Position numbers and translations under genes: made by a program
The notes under the pieces: generated by a model
What the model was told of the DNA's origin: nothing
Databases searched by the model: none
What the model saw: the letters and a program-made list of their open reading frames with translations, nothing else
Shown: piece after piece, positions 8,304 through 16,883 of the stretch
Numbering within the stretch: the stretch's first letter is position 1
How the letters are laid out: each line of letters starts with the position of its first letter
From: SICU01 sp964408235
GTDB lineage: Archaea; Nanobdellota; Nanobdellia; Pacearchaeales; GW2011-AR1
Length of the DNA: 64,000 bases
Direction: 5' to 3'
Assembly (NCBI GenBank): GCA_964408235.1
Contig: CAYOYN010000003.1
Location: forward strand, 23,168 to 87,167

Positions 8304-8474
8304 ATGGTAGGTGTTGTGCAGATATTATTAGCTAATACAGCTATATTTTTTGTAGTCTTGATAGTCTTGCTTTTTGTTTCTGGAAGAAAAAAACATAAAG
8401 TTAAAGATAAAAAACAATATCTTTCTAAAGAATTATTAGATATTAAAGAACAGATTTCTGAAGATTTAGACTAG
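8304..8474 (+). CDS. single-pass membrane microprotein (56 aa)
   Basis: A 56-codon frame with one hydrophobic helix (residues ~5-27) followed by a highly charged Lys-rich tail ending QISEDLD. A TATA-like box at 8272-8279 lies 24 bases before the ATG, supporting a real leaderless gene. It ends 33 bases before the SRP RNA. Function unknown. Confidence 0.55.
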   Translation: MVGVVQILLANTAIFFVVLIVLLFVSGRKKHKVKDKKQYLSKELLDIKEQISEDLD

Positions 8475-8507
8475 AAACTCTTAAAAAGCTTCTAAGAATT
8501 GATTTTA

Positions 8508-8765
8508 TGTAGGCGAGTTGGCACGTTAGCCCTGTGCTGTTACACCCGTGGGCTTCAAGTGAACTTAAAGGAGTACGTGAAACGGACAAACTTTCGTCTT
8601 TTACCGGACGTTGAGGACTTGTCCTGTTCGACCGTTCTCCTGTGAAATGGGTCAGGCCGGGAACGGAGCAGCCCTAATCAGAAGTTTCGGTGCTTGCAGT
8701 AAACAATTCCGAGGATGGTAGAAGGTCAAACGATCTTTTGACGTCAAGCAAACTCCCCGCCTACA
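8508..8765 (+). ncRNA. ffs: signal recognition particle 7S RNA
   Basis: An eight-pair closing helix (8508-8515 with 8758-8765) corresponds to helix 1 of archaeal SRP RNA. GTCAGGCCGGGAACGGAGCA (8649-8668) is the conserved helix 8 region that binds SRP54, with its symmetric loop and tetraloop. Total length of about 258 nt is in the normal archaeal range. A TATA-like box at 8480-8488 lies about 22 bases before the 5' end. The RNA targets membrane and secreted proteins, many of which are encoded nearby. Confidence 0.95.
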
Positions 8766-8807
8766 CTTTACTAATCATTTAAAAACTTCTTTTGACATTG
8801 AAATTTG

Positions 8808-9329
8808 ATGAACAAAAGAGGACAGGTTTTCTTGATGGCTGCGCTTATAATCGCAGGAATACTTATTAGCATAGTTAGAATATCAAATGAAAGTGTTGCA
8901 AGAGACGAACCTGAAGCTTTCTTTGATTTAAGCGATGAAATAAGTTTTGAAACAAAAAGGGTTCTAGATTATGGAGTTATTAATGCTGAACCAAATATTA
9001 GTGAACTTGCCTCCCAATTACTTAGCAATTATAGTGAAAATATAGGTAGCCAAGACGTGGCATTTGTATATGGGAACGCTGTAACTGGAGTTTATGCATA
9101 TTATTATGAAACTGTGCAAGTTGTTGCAGCTACAATCTTAGGGGGGACTTTTATCCCGATAGAAATTGCTAGCGGTAAGGAGATAGAGGCCCAATATTCT
9201 GATATTTCTAACACTGCTACGATAAGGATTGATGGAGTAGATTATACATTTAATTTGAAACCAGGACAAAACTTTTATTTCGTTTTAGCTAAAGATGAAG
9301 GGGGAGAGAAATTTGTCACCGTTGAATAG
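8808..9329 (+). CDS. type IV pilin-like protein 1
   Basis: A 173-residue protein with a class III signal peptide: short basic MNKRG, then a hydrophobic helix beginning QVFLMAALIIAG. Archaeal prepilin peptidases cut after the Gly. The C-terminal domain is beta-rich. The ATG at 8808 is chosen; a TTG directly before it is less likely. It is the first gene of the pilus locus and overlaps the next pilin gene by about 35 bases, so the two are cotranscribed. Exact role (major or minor pilin) cannot be told. Confidence 0.75.
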   Translation: MNKRGQVFLMAALIIAGILISIVRISNESVARDEPEAFFDLSDEISFETKRVLDYGVINAEPNISELASQLLSNYSENIGSQDVAFVYGNAVTGVYAYYYETVQVVAATILGGTFIPIEIASGKEIEAQYSDISNTATIRIDGVDYTFNLKPGQNFYFVLAKDEGGEKFVTVE

Positions 9330-9819
9330 AAAGGGAGTTAGTATAATGGTAGGATATGTTTTACTAATCGCTATTGCTGTTGCCCTATCTACTGCCGTAT
9401 TCTTTTATTTGAAATTGTATTTACCTGATGAAAGGCCAGAATGTGATGTGGATATAAGGCTGACAATTGATTCTGTAACTTGTGTTTGGGATACTCCTAC
9501 AAACCCTGGTTCTGTAGTAATAGACTTGAATGTAACTAATAGAGGATTATTCAAGGTTGAAGGGGCTTACATAAAAATGGGAGATTATGACAGAGTTTTT
9601 AGAGAAGATTTGAATCCAGACCTTACCCTAATATCTTCTTGTAATGGAAATACAGGATTTTTGAATCCTGGAGAAAAATTCTGTAAAAATTATTTCCGTA
9701 GCCCGGTTCCAACGATGCCTCAGGAAATAAGCGTACAACCAGTAGTTTGGATCGAGAACAAACCAATTTTATGCCCTAATGCAGTTGTTTCTAAGACCGT
9801 TACTTGTGTATCTCCTTAA
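9295..9819 (+). CDS. type IV pilin-like protein 2
   Basis: A pilin-like protein of up to 174 residues. LNRKGVSIMVGYVLLIAIA is a class III signal peptide with cleavage expected after Gly. The remainder is beta-rich with four or more cysteines (DSVTCVW, SSCNG, KFCKN, ILCPN), which may form disulphides outside the cell. The ATG at 9295 overlaps the previous gene; TTG starts at 9313 and 9322 would give a shorter, more typical signal peptide. Start therefore uncertain. Confidence 0.7.
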   Translation: MKGERNLSPLNRKGVSIMVGYVLLIAIAVALSTAVFFYLKLYLPDERPECDVDIRLTIDSVTCVWDTPTNPGSVVIDLNVTNRGLFKVEGAYIKMGDYDRVFREDLNPDLTLISSCNGNTGFLNPGEKFCKNYFRSPVPTMPQEISVQPVVWIENKPILCPNAVVSKTVTCVSP

Positions 9820-9836
9820 TAACATATTGAGGTCAA

Positions 9837-9847
9837 GATATATAAAA
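9837..9847 (+). promoter_or_regulatory. TATA-like box for pilin 3
   Basis: GATATATAAAA ends 21 bases before ATG 9868, favouring it over the in-frame TTG at 9862. Confidence 0.45.
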
Positions 9848-9867
9848 CAATAATCTCTTATTTGTTT

Positions 9868-10362
9868 ATGTTGAAAAACAAGAGAGGAGTTAGCCCTGTT
9901 GTAGCTACAGTTTTACTTATCGTAATTGTTGTTGTTTTAGGGGCGATAATATTTATTTGGGCAAGAGGATTTTTATCTGAAAGTGCAACTAAAGGAGACC
10001 GCGTTGTTGAAAATTCTTGTGAGGATATTAATTTTGAAGTTCAATTAGTTGATAGTGCAAGCCAATGTGGTGGTGGAGCTGCTATAGATATCAATAACAT
10101 TGGAAATATACCTATTTATGGAGCCAAAGTTTTGAAATACGATGATGCTACTGGGGCCATTGATAGCTTAGCTTTAGCTGATGAAACCTTTGTAGGCGGA
10201 ACAGTTACAGTAGGAAGATCATCTTATGTTTGCTTGAGCGGAATTACTTTAAGTAGTGGAGATAAATTTAGAATTATTCCTAAATTATTGGCAGAAAAAG
10301 AAAGTAGAAAAATAGCTTATACATGCCCTGAGAAAGATGGGCAGACAGTAGTTTATAATTGA
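9868..10362 (+). CDS. archaeal type IV pilin (Pilin_N domain)
   Basis: A 164-residue protein starting MLKNKRGVSPVVATVLLI, the hallmark of the archaeal pilin N-terminal domain (PF07790): basic residues, Gly, then VSPVVATVLL. The prepilin peptidase would cut after KRG. The globular domain has three cysteines. It has its own TATA box, so pilin 3 may be expressed separately from pilins 1 and 2. The first 35 bases of its signal region are nearly identical to those of the next gene. Confidence 0.88.
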   Translation: MLKNKRGVSPVVATVLLIVIVVVLGAIIFIWARGFLSESATKGDRVVENSCEDINFEVQLVDSASQCGGGAAIDINNIGNIPIYGAKVLKYDDATGAIDSLALADETFVGGTVTVGRSSYVCLSGITLSSGDKFRIIPKLLAEKESRKIAYTCPEKDGQTVVYN

Positions 10363-10401
10363 TATAACAACATATAAAAAGTATTTTTAATAACGATATT
10401 T

Positions 10402-10929
10402 ATGGTGATGGTTTTCAGAAGAGGAGTTAGCCCTGTTGTTGCTACAGTTTTACTTCTTGTTTTAACAATTTCTATAGGTGGAGTAGTTTTCTCCGTAGTA
10501 CTTCCTTTTGTTAATGATAAGCTTGGAGATAGCAAAGAATGTCTTGACACATTTGAGGGAGTAGAATTCCCTGAAAGTAAATTTAATTGTTACCTAAATA
10601 ATGGTGCTTCTGGAATTGATGAAACTGGATTTTCAGTTAAAATAAATAAGGAAGGCATAACTAATGTAAAAGTTAGTTTAATAGACGATAATGGGAACTC
10701 TGATGTTTTTGAAATATTTGAGGGAAATGCAGATGAAAGACATTTAAGGCCAATGGGTGGAAGTTATGGAGATGCATTGGAATTTCCTTCTGTAAGCGGA
10801 CAGAGAACTTATGTAGCAGACAAATTCTATACTAAGGCAGAAATTTCTGCATTAACCCCTTCAGGAGATGTTTGCTCAGTTGCCGATATAATTGAATTTG
10901 AACCTTGTATCGGAGTTACTTTCCCATGA
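10402..10929 (+). CDS. archaeal type IV pilin (Pilin_N domain), paralogue of the previous gene
   Basis: A 175-residue pilin: MVMVFRRGVSPVVATVLLL, cleavage after RRG, hydrophobic assembly helix, then a globular domain with cysteines (SKECLD, NCYLN, VCSVAD, EPCIG). Bases 10421-10455 match 9884-9918 at 34 of 35 positions, much closer than the rest of the two genes. A TATA-like box at 10373-10380 precedes it. Its stop overlaps the next start (ATGA). Confidence 0.88.
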   Translation: MVMVFRRGVSPVVATVLLLVLTISIGGVVFSVVLPFVNDKLGDSKECLDTFEGVEFPESKFNCYLNNGASGIDETGFSVKINKEGITNVKVSLIDDNGNSDVFEIFEGNADERHLRPMGGSYGDALEFPSVSGQRTYVADKFYTKAEISALTPSGDVCSVADIIEFEPCIGVTFP

Positions 10930-11453
10930 TTAATAGACAAGGACAAGTTTGGGTTGAAACAGTAATTTATACATTGATAGGTCTTGCACTAATAGGCCTA
11001 GTTCTTGCTATTTTAACCCCTAAGATAAAAGAGTTTAGAGATAGAAGTGTCATAGAACAAACAATAGAGTCCCTTAATACTTTTGATTCAAAGATTATTG
11101 AAATACTAGACGCACCAGGAAACAAGAGAAAAATTAGTTTAAAATTAGAGAGGGGAGAAATAATAGTAGACTCCTTGAATGATGAATTAAAATATGTTTT
11201 AGAAGAGTCTGATGTTAGATATTCCGAACCAGGAATAGAATTAAGCCTTGGAAGAATAAAAGTACTTACTGAGGAACTTACTGAGACATATAAAATTACA
11301 TTATCCGTACCTTATGTTTACAATATAACTTATGACGGGGCGGATAGAAATGAAGAAGCATTCCTTCCTGTAAGCATACCTTATGAATTCTTTGTTGAAA
11401 ATAGAGGAATTTCTAACGGCAAAGCTTGGATAGATATTACTGAAGGATCTTAG
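10926..11453 (+). CDS. pilin-like protein with QGQVWVE-type signal
   Basis: A 175-residue protein beginning MINRQGQVWVETVIYTLIG: a short basic leader, Gly, then the hydrophobic helix with the conserved Glu found at position 5 of mature type IV pilins. The C-terminal part is beta-rich and charged. The ATG at 10926 overlaps the previous stop as ATGA, which fixes the start and shows coupling. It directly precedes the ATPase gene and may be a minor pilin used for assembly. Confidence 0.75.
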   Translation: MINRQGQVWVETVIYTLIGLALIGLVLAILTPKIKEFRDRSVIEQTIESLNTFDSKIIEILDAPGNKRKISLKLERGEIIVDSLNDELKYVLEESDVRYSEPGIELSLGRIKVLTEELTETYKITLSVPYVYNITYDGADRNEEAFLPVSIPYEFFVENRGISNGKAWIDITEGS

Positions 11454-11501
11454 TTAGGTTTAAATGTATAATTGATTTTAGAATTTAGAGATGATGAAAA
11501 G

Positions 11502-13025
11502 ATGGTGATAAGTCTAAATCCTAATCCAGTTGTACCAGCATTGCCTAAAACTACTGATAAAACTAAGGTCGATGTAAGATATGCATTAATTCAGCCTTTT
11601 GCTAATGCCCATATATATTGGGATGATGAATTTGGAGAACTAATATACGATGTTGAAGAACCAGTATTGAAAGATGAAGATAGGGAAACAATAAAGAAAT
11701 TGGAAGACGCAATGATCGAATTGATTAACGTCAATGTAGTAACTGAAAAAACTCCTGAAAAAATAATGGAATACGTTGACAAGACTGCTAAATTCCTAAT
11801 AAGTGAGTTAAATCTAAAAATTGAAGAAGGAAATTATGAAAAAATATTTTATTATTTATATAGAGATTTTGTAGGTTTTAACGAAATAGAACCTTTGTTA
11901 AGAGATTATTTTATTGAAGATATTGAATGTAATGGAGTGAATACTCCGATATACATAGTTCACAGAACATATCACAATATTAGGACAACTTTGAAATTTA
12001 AGGAGATTGATCATTTGTCTAGCTTTGTAGAAAAACTGGCTCAACGTTCCGGAAAATATGTATCTTATTCTGAACCTTTGCTTGATGGAACACTTCCAGA
12101 TGGAAGCAGAGTTAATGCAACTTATACTCAAGATGTTACATCTAAAGGGCCTACATTTACTATCCGTAAATTTACTAAAATCCCTTGGACTCCTATTCAA
12201 CTACTTTCGTTTAATACCTTGAGTCCTGAAATGCTTGCGTATTTCTGGATGCTTGTACAGTATAAAGCCAATATTTTCATAGCTGGAGGAACTTCATCTG
12301 GTAAAACTACATTACTCAATGCGATTGCGTTTTTCATCCCTCCAGAATCCCACGTTGTAAGCATTGAGGATACAAGAGAATTGAATTTACCTAGGGAGAA
12401 TTGGATTCCAGCAGTGTCCAGAGTTGCAATGAGCAAGGGAGGCGTTGGAGAAATAGATCTTTTTGACTTGTTAAAAAACTCTTTCAGACAGAACCCTAAT
12501 TATGTAATTGTTGGAGAAGTTAGAGGTAAGGAAGCTTTCGTATTGTTCCAGGGTATGGCCTCTGGACACCCATCTATAAGTACAATGCACGCAGATTCTG
12601 TAGATACTTTGATAAAACGTCTTGAAACTCCCCCTATCGAACTTTCACCTACTCTCGTAAATTCCCTTGACTGTGTTGCAATTATGACTCATGCATTAAT
12701 TAAGAAGAATGAGACTAGAAGATTAAGAGAAATAGTAGAAATAGTAAATGTTAAAGGGGATGGAATGGTTTTAGTAAACACCCCTTTTGTATGGAATCCT
12801 GCACAAGATGCTTTCTACTTTAAGAAAGAGAGCAAGGTTTTTGAAAAAATATCTATAAGGTATGGAGTAACAATAGAGGAATTGCAAAAAGAGTTTGCTA
12901 ATAGGACTAAGTTACTTTACGAACTTTACAGGAGAAAAATATTTGACTTTGATGAAGTAAGAAAAATAGTTGTGGACTATTACAGAAGCCCTAAAGTAGT
13001 TCTTGAGAAAATGGGAATTAAATAA
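11502..13025 (+). CDS. type IV pilus/archaellum assembly ATPase (GspE/PilB/FlaI family)
   Basis: A 507-residue secretion ATPase that powers pilin polymerisation at the inner face of the membrane. Seen: Walker A AGGTSSGKTT (about residue 260 onward), Asp box (SIEDTREL), Walker B region with VIVGEVRGKEA, and His box GHPSISTMHAD. The N-terminal ~120 residues are variable, as in FlaI/TadA relatives. A TATA-like stretch at 11458-11472 makes ATG 11502 the likely start; TTG 11472 is an in-frame alternative that would lie inside the promoter. Confidence 0.93.
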   Translation: MVISLNPNPVVPALPKTTDKTKVDVRYALIQPFANAHIYWDDEFGELIYDVEEPVLKDEDRETIKKLEDAMIELINVNVVTEKTPEKIMEYVDKTAKFLISELNLKIEEGNYEKIFYYLYRDFVGFNEIEPLLRDYFIEDIECNGVNTPIYIVHRTYHNIRTTLKFKEIDHLSSFVEKLAQRSGKYVSYSEPLLDGTLPDGSRVNATYTQDVTSKGPTFTIRKFTKIPWTPIQLLSFNTLSPEMLAYFWMLVQYKANIFIAGGTSSGKTTLLNAIAFFIPPESHVVSIEDTRELNLPRENWIPAVSRVAMSKGGVGEIDLFDLLKNSFRQNPNYVIVGEVRGKEAFVLFQGMASGHPSISTMHADSVDTLIKRLETPPIELSPTLVNSLDCVAIMTHALIKKNETRRLREIVEIVNVKGDGMVLVNTPFVWNPAQDAFYFKKESKVFEKISIRYGVTIEELQKEFANRTKLLYELYRRKIFDFDEVRKIVVDYYRSPKVVLEKMGIK

Positions 13026-13029
13026 AAGG

Positions 13030-13038
13030 TATATAAAG
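13030..13038 (+). promoter_or_regulatory. TATA-like box for the UVR-like small gene
   Basis: TATATAAAG starts just after the ATPase stop and ends 20 bases before ATG 13059. Confidence 0.45.
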
Positions 13039-13058
13039 CAAAATACATTCGTATAATT

Positions 13059-13220
13059 ATGAAAAAAGAGGATGTTTTTTTAGCATATAAAATGCTTGTG
13101 CAAATGAAGGAACTATCTGAAAAACTTGATGATTCTATAAAAAAAGAAGATTTTGAGAGAGCTAATCAATTCAAACAAAAAATATTGGAATTACAAAGGA
13201 GCATTAAAAAAATATTATGA
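13059..13220 (+). CDS. small UVR-motif-like coiled-coil protein (53 aa)
   Basis: A 53-residue, highly charged, helical protein. The segment EDFERANQFKQKILEL closely resembles the UVR motif (DFExAaxLRDxIxxL) of UvrB, UvrC and McsA. It lies between the pilus ATPase and the platform genes, has its own TATA box, and its stop overlaps the next start as ATGA. A role as an adaptor between helical partners is possible but unproven; the short helical similarity could be convergent. Confidence 0.6.
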   Translation: MKKEDVFLAYKMLVQMKELSEKLDDSIKKEDFERANQFKQKILELQRSIKKIL

Positions 13221-14527
13221 TTATTGAAAACTTGAAAGCAAATATAGATACTGAAATAAGTATGGTGCGAGAACTTGATAAAATTTATTCTAGCGAAATT
13301 GAACTAGATGCTGAAGAGATTAGAATCTATACAAAGATTGCAGAGTCATTAATTCGAAGAATTGGGATGTTGAATGATAGTGTTCCAGAGATACTTGATA
13401 AAATTTCTACAAATAAATTAAGTGTAAAAAATGAAAGTGAAGAAGTTAAGGGTCTTGAGGTTGTACCGTTGAGCTCAAACCAAACAAGAGAAGTTGCAGT
13501 CGTGGTTTCTGAAAGAAATAGATCTGAATTTTTGAGGGAGCTTAATATTGACTCACAGTTACTTAAAAAAATAAAGAAGAAACAAAAAGAAAAACCTAAA
13601 AAATTAGAACAATTCAACACCACTAATTGGTACGGTAAAATTTCTAACAAGTGGTTTTTTAATTTCTCGCAGAGACTACTAAATGAAGGGAGTTTCAAAT
13701 CCCTTATTATGGATATAAGAAAAAGCAACCTTAGTATCTTATCAACCACTTATTTGTCTATGATGTTTATGTCAATTTTTATTGCTTCTTTCATAGGAAT
13801 ATTTCTTATGATCTTTATGTTATTTTTCACCATAGATGCACTTAATCTATCTATAGAGGCATATTCCGGATCTTATCTTCTTAGGCTCGTGAAAATATTA
13901 TGGGTTCCAATTGCAGTCCCTGGAATAGCATTTCTGTTATTCTATTCGTACCCTGCAGCTGAAAAAAAATCTACTGCTGGAAAGATAAACCAAGAAATCC
14001 CCTTTGTTGTAATTCACATGGCCTCTATTTCAGGGTCTGGAATAGAACCAATTGAATTGTTTAAGATAATTGCAACTAGTAAGGAATATGAATTTGCAGG
14101 AAATGAATTTCGTAAAATATTAAACCAAACAAATCTTTATGGTTATGACTTGAGTACTGCTTTAAGAAATGTTTCTCTTTCAACTCCTAGTTCTAAATTT
14201 TCTGAATTGTTGAATGGTATGGCGGTTACAATAAATTCAGGAGGAGATATGAGAAAATTCTTTGAAAAAAGAGCAGAAAGCTTGCTTTTAGAATATAGGC
14301 TGGAAAGAGAGAAAGCCAACAAATCCGCTGAAACATTTATGGACTTGTATATTAGCATTGTAATTGCAACTCCTATGATTATGGTTATGTTATTAGTAAT
14401 TATATCAATCTCTAAAATAAGTACGGGCTTTAATCCTACTCAGATGACTACTGCCATTATAGGTCTCGTCGCCATCGTTAATGTATTATTCATTGCATTC
14501 TTGCACATGAAACAACCAAACTACTAA
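13217..14527 (+). CDS. type IV pilus platform protein, first half (TadB/FlaJ-like T2SSF)
   Basis: A 436-residue protein: a charged cytoplasmic N-terminal region (residues ~1-165), two transmembrane helices (about 178-210 and 225-245), then a cytoplasmic helical domain with the T2SSF pattern ASISGSGIEPIELFKII, and two C-terminal membrane helices (about 380-430). FlaJ-type platforms usually carry two T2SSF units in one chain; here each of two adjacent genes carries one. The gene starts within the stop of the UVR-like gene and is one base from the second half. Confidence 0.85.
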   Translation: MIIENLKANIDTEISMVRELDKIYSSEIELDAEEIRIYTKIAESLIRRIGMLNDSVPEILDKISTNKLSVKNESEEVKGLEVVPLSSNQTREVAVVVSERNRSEFLRELNIDSQLLKKIKKKQKEKPKKLEQFNTTNWYGKISNKWFFNFSQRLLNEGSFKSLIMDIRKSNLSILSTTYLSMMFMSIFIASFIGIFLMIFMLFFTIDALNLSIEAYSGSYLLRLVKILWVPIAVPGIAFLLFYSYPAAEKKSTAGKINQEIPFVVIHMASISGSGIEPIELFKIIATSKEYEFAGNEFRKILNQTNLYGYDLSTALRNVSLSTPSSKFSELLNGMAVTINSGGDMRKFFEKRAESLLLEYRLEREKANKSAETFMDLYISIVIATPMIMVMLLVIISISKISTGFNPTQMTTAIIGLVAIVNVLFIAFLHMKQPNY

Positions 14528-14528
14528 T

Positions 14529-15386
14529 ATGATACTCAAAAAAGCACACTGGATAGGAATAATATTTGGATTAGTTTTAGTCGCCCTAGATTTTATATTC
14601 TTTTTTGGAGAAAATCTTTTCTACTTCCTTATTGGAATAGCAATGACAGTTATAGCATTACCTTTTGTTGCGACAACGATATTTGAGACAAATTTAGAAA
14701 AAGAAAAAAATGAACAATTTTTAGAGTTTGCAAGAGCCTTGGCTGAGAACGTTAAGGGTGGAACACCTATAGGCCAAAGTATTAGAAATATGAGGAACAA
14801 GAATTTTGGATCTCTTACAGATAACATAGGAAAACTTGCAAATCAGATATCTATGGGAATCCCTATGAGCAAGGCACTTGATACATTTGCAGATGATATT
14901 GGAAGTATTACAGTTAAGAGAGCTATTTCTTTGATTAAAGAAGCTGAGATGGCTGGAGGAAAAATAGATGATATACTGGACTCTGTGGCTTCATCTATTT
15001 ACCAAGTTGAAAAATTAAAAAAAGAAAGAGCTGCATCCATATCCTCTCTTGTAGTCCAAGGATACATAATATTCTTCATATTCATAGGAATAATGCTTGT
15101 AATGCAGTTCAAAATTATACCATTGACTGAAGACGTCAATAGTGTTGGAGGTTTAGAGGGAATTGGAGGAGGTTTTGGCACTACTGTTGGGGCTGGAAGC
15201 GGAGAGGCATTTTCAACAGATGATTTGTCTAGACCATTATTATGGATGCTTCTCCTTCAAGGATTTTTCAGCGGACTTGCAATTGGTAAACTTTCTGAAG
15301 GAACTGTTAAAGCAGGAGTAAAACACTCTTTTGTTATGACAATCGCTGCATTTTTGATTTCTACAGGCGCTAAATTGTTTTTGTAA
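14529..15386 (+). CDS. type IV pilus platform protein, second half (TadC/FlaJ-like T2SSF)
   Basis: A 285-residue protein with two N-terminal membrane helices, a cytoplasmic helical domain holding the T2SSF pattern (ARALAENVKGGTPIGQSIRN, then SMGIPMSKALDTFADD), and C-terminal membrane helices. A Gly-rich stretch (residues ~208-225) lies in a loop before the last helices. It probably pairs with the upstream protein and the ATPase to form the inner-membrane platform. Its 3' end overlaps the convergent methyltransferase gene by 17 bases. Confidence 0.85.
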   Translation: MILKKAHWIGIIFGLVLVALDFIFFFGENLFYFLIGIAMTVIALPFVATTIFETNLEKEKNEQFLEFARALAENVKGGTPIGQSIRNMRNKNFGSLTDNIGKLANQISMGIPMSKALDTFADDIGSITVKRAISLIKEAEMAGGKIDDILDSVASSIYQVEKLKKERAASISSLVVQGYIIFFIFIGIMLVMQFKIIPLTEDVNSVGGLEGIGGGFGTTVGAGSGEAFSTDDLSRPLLWMLLLQGFFSGLAIGKLSEGTVKAGVKHSFVMTIAAFLISTGAKLFL

Positions 15387-16131
15387 TAATATAAAATAAT
15401 TCTTGCTTAGTGCGTTTAACTTCATAACTATATTTTAAGACCTTTAGAATTGTTTCAAACCACCTTCTATAAGGGCTATTCATTGGTTTGCCAGTCAATG
15501 TTCTTGTTGCAAAACTTACTAAGAAAAATTTTGTATCTATTGTTTGAAGTAAATGTTTAGATATTTTAGTTCTATCATCTCCTAAAATATCTAGGACTTT
15601 GAAAATTATGCACAAATCTACTTTTGGAAAGTTTTCTATAGATCTAATATCTTTATGGTGAATATCTCCGTCAATTCCTTTTATTTTGAATAATTGTTCT
15701 ACTATGTCTAAATCGTTATGGTTGATATCAAAGGCATGGTATTTTACCCCTTTTTGGGCTATTGCTACAGGGTTTATCCCGCAACCTAAGTCCAGGATGC
15801 TTTTAGGATTTATTTTTTTTATCATTTCTTTCACTAATGGATAATCTTCTAGCCTCTCTCTTGTAGATGAATGATTTGACAATAATTCCTCAAAATTTTC
15901 AGTTTTTACTAAAGTTTGCCTATTTTTTATATTAGATTTTGAAGCATATTGGCCAGCGTATCTGCGCAACTCTTCCCTTACTTCTTTTATTATGATTTTA
16001 CGACTTTTTTCTGATGAAATATCTTTTATTTTGTTTTTATTAATGTATGAATCTAGAACTGACTCTACTAAAGTATCTGGAAGACCATTTAATTCGTATT
16101 TTTCTTTTATCTTTTTTATTAGATTATTCAT
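15370..16131 (-). CDS. 16S rRNA m7G methyltransferase homologue (FmrO/ArmA family)
   Basis: A 253-residue SAM-dependent methyltransferase. Against ArmA-type enzymes, which methylate N7 of G1405 in 16S rRNA, it keeps: the N-terminal helical domain (~1-105), HSSTRERL (ArmA HSSTNER), the SAM loop SILDLGCGINPVA, YHAFDI, the FKVLDIL segment, VSFATRTLTGKPM (family VSFP.KSL.GK.KGM), YRRWFE, and a C-terminal ELFYI. In bacteria the family gives aminoglycoside resistance. In an archaeon it is more likely a housekeeping or accessory rRNA modifier. It lies antisense inside the pilus locus, with no visible partner gene. Confidence 0.85.
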   Translation of the reverse strand: MNNLIKKIKEKYELNGLPDTLVESVLDSYINKNKIKDISSEKSRKIIIKEVREELRRYAGQYASKSNIKNRQTLVKTENFEELLSNHSSTRERLEDYPLVKEMIKKINPKSILDLGCGINPVAIAQKGVKYHAFDINHNDLDIVEQLFKIKGIDGDIHHKDIRSIENFPKVDLCIIFKVLDILGDDRTKISKHLLQTIDTKFFLVSFATRTLTGKPMNSPYRRWFETILKVLKYSYEVKRTKQELFYIITKTI

Positions 16132-16150
16132 GTTAGACCTATAAGTAAAC

Positions 16151-16162
16151 CTATATAAATAA
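16151..16162 (+). promoter_or_regulatory. TATA-like box for pilin-like gene at 16182
   Basis: CTATATAAATAA lies 20 bases before ATG 16182 and also near the divergent methyltransferase start. Confidence 0.45.
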
Positions 16163-16181
16163 AGTTAAGTTTTTAATTTGA

Positions 16182-16883
16182 ATGAATAAAAAGGGGTTAA
16201 GCCACATAGAATTTGTGGTTTCATTTGTGATATTTATAGGATTTATAGTATTTGCATTTGTATTTTTTAATCCGTTAAGTAGTCAAAGAACTTTGAAATC
16301 TACAATGGATTATGCATGGATAGAGGTCTCTGAAGAAGGCAAAGAAGAGGTTGAGACATATTCCGTTTCTATTAACGCATTAAATAACTTAGATCTAAAG
16401 ATCAGGATCGATGATGTGCCTCTTGGTTACAATGCTTCTGTAGAAGATGTTGATGGTCTACCCATTAGCACCCATAGGGATTCAGCAGGAATAGTTTATT
16501 TTTCCAGAGATTCTATTGATGATAGATTCTTTAGAATAAGGTATGCTAAATCTTTAACTGATAGTAGGCCACCAATTCCTGCTGCGACAGACCTTACTGG
16601 GAACTACGGAATTTCATCTTCAGAAGTTAAAGACTTTTATTTTGAAAATTTATTTTTGGAATTAAACAATAGCTATTATATGAATTATTCTGAATTGAAA
16701 GAAGAACTTAATTTACCTAATAGAATGGAATTTGGGTTCATAGTTAAATTTGAGGATTCTGAGATAAGAGCGGTAAATGAGATACCTGCTGACATTGAAG
16801 TCTTATCTAAAAACGACAGAGTTGAAATCATAAGAGCATCTGGTAAGCGCGAATATGCAGAGGTCACAGTATTAGTATGGTGA
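16182..16883 (+). CDS. pilin-like protein (KKG-L type)
   Basis: A 233-residue protein with leader MNKKG followed by LSHIEFVVSFVIFIGFIV: cleavage after Gly and Glu at mature position 5, as in type IV pilins. The long C-terminal domain (about 195 residues) is beta-rich and lacks cysteines. It overlaps the next pilin-like gene by 7 bases. Its distance from the ATPase, across the methyltransferase gene, suggests the pilus locus was split by insertion. Confidence 0.72.
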   Translation: MNKKGLSHIEFVVSFVIFIGFIVFAFVFFNPLSSQRTLKSTMDYAWIEVSEEGKEEVETYSVSINALNNLDLKIRIDDVPLGYNASVEDVDGLPISTHRDSAGIVYFSRDSIDDRFFRIRYAKSLTDSRPPIPAATDLTGNYGISSSEVKDFYFENLFLELNNSYYMNYSELKEELNLPNRMEFGFIVKFEDSEIRAVNEIPADIEVLSKNDRVEIIRASGKREYAEVTVLVW

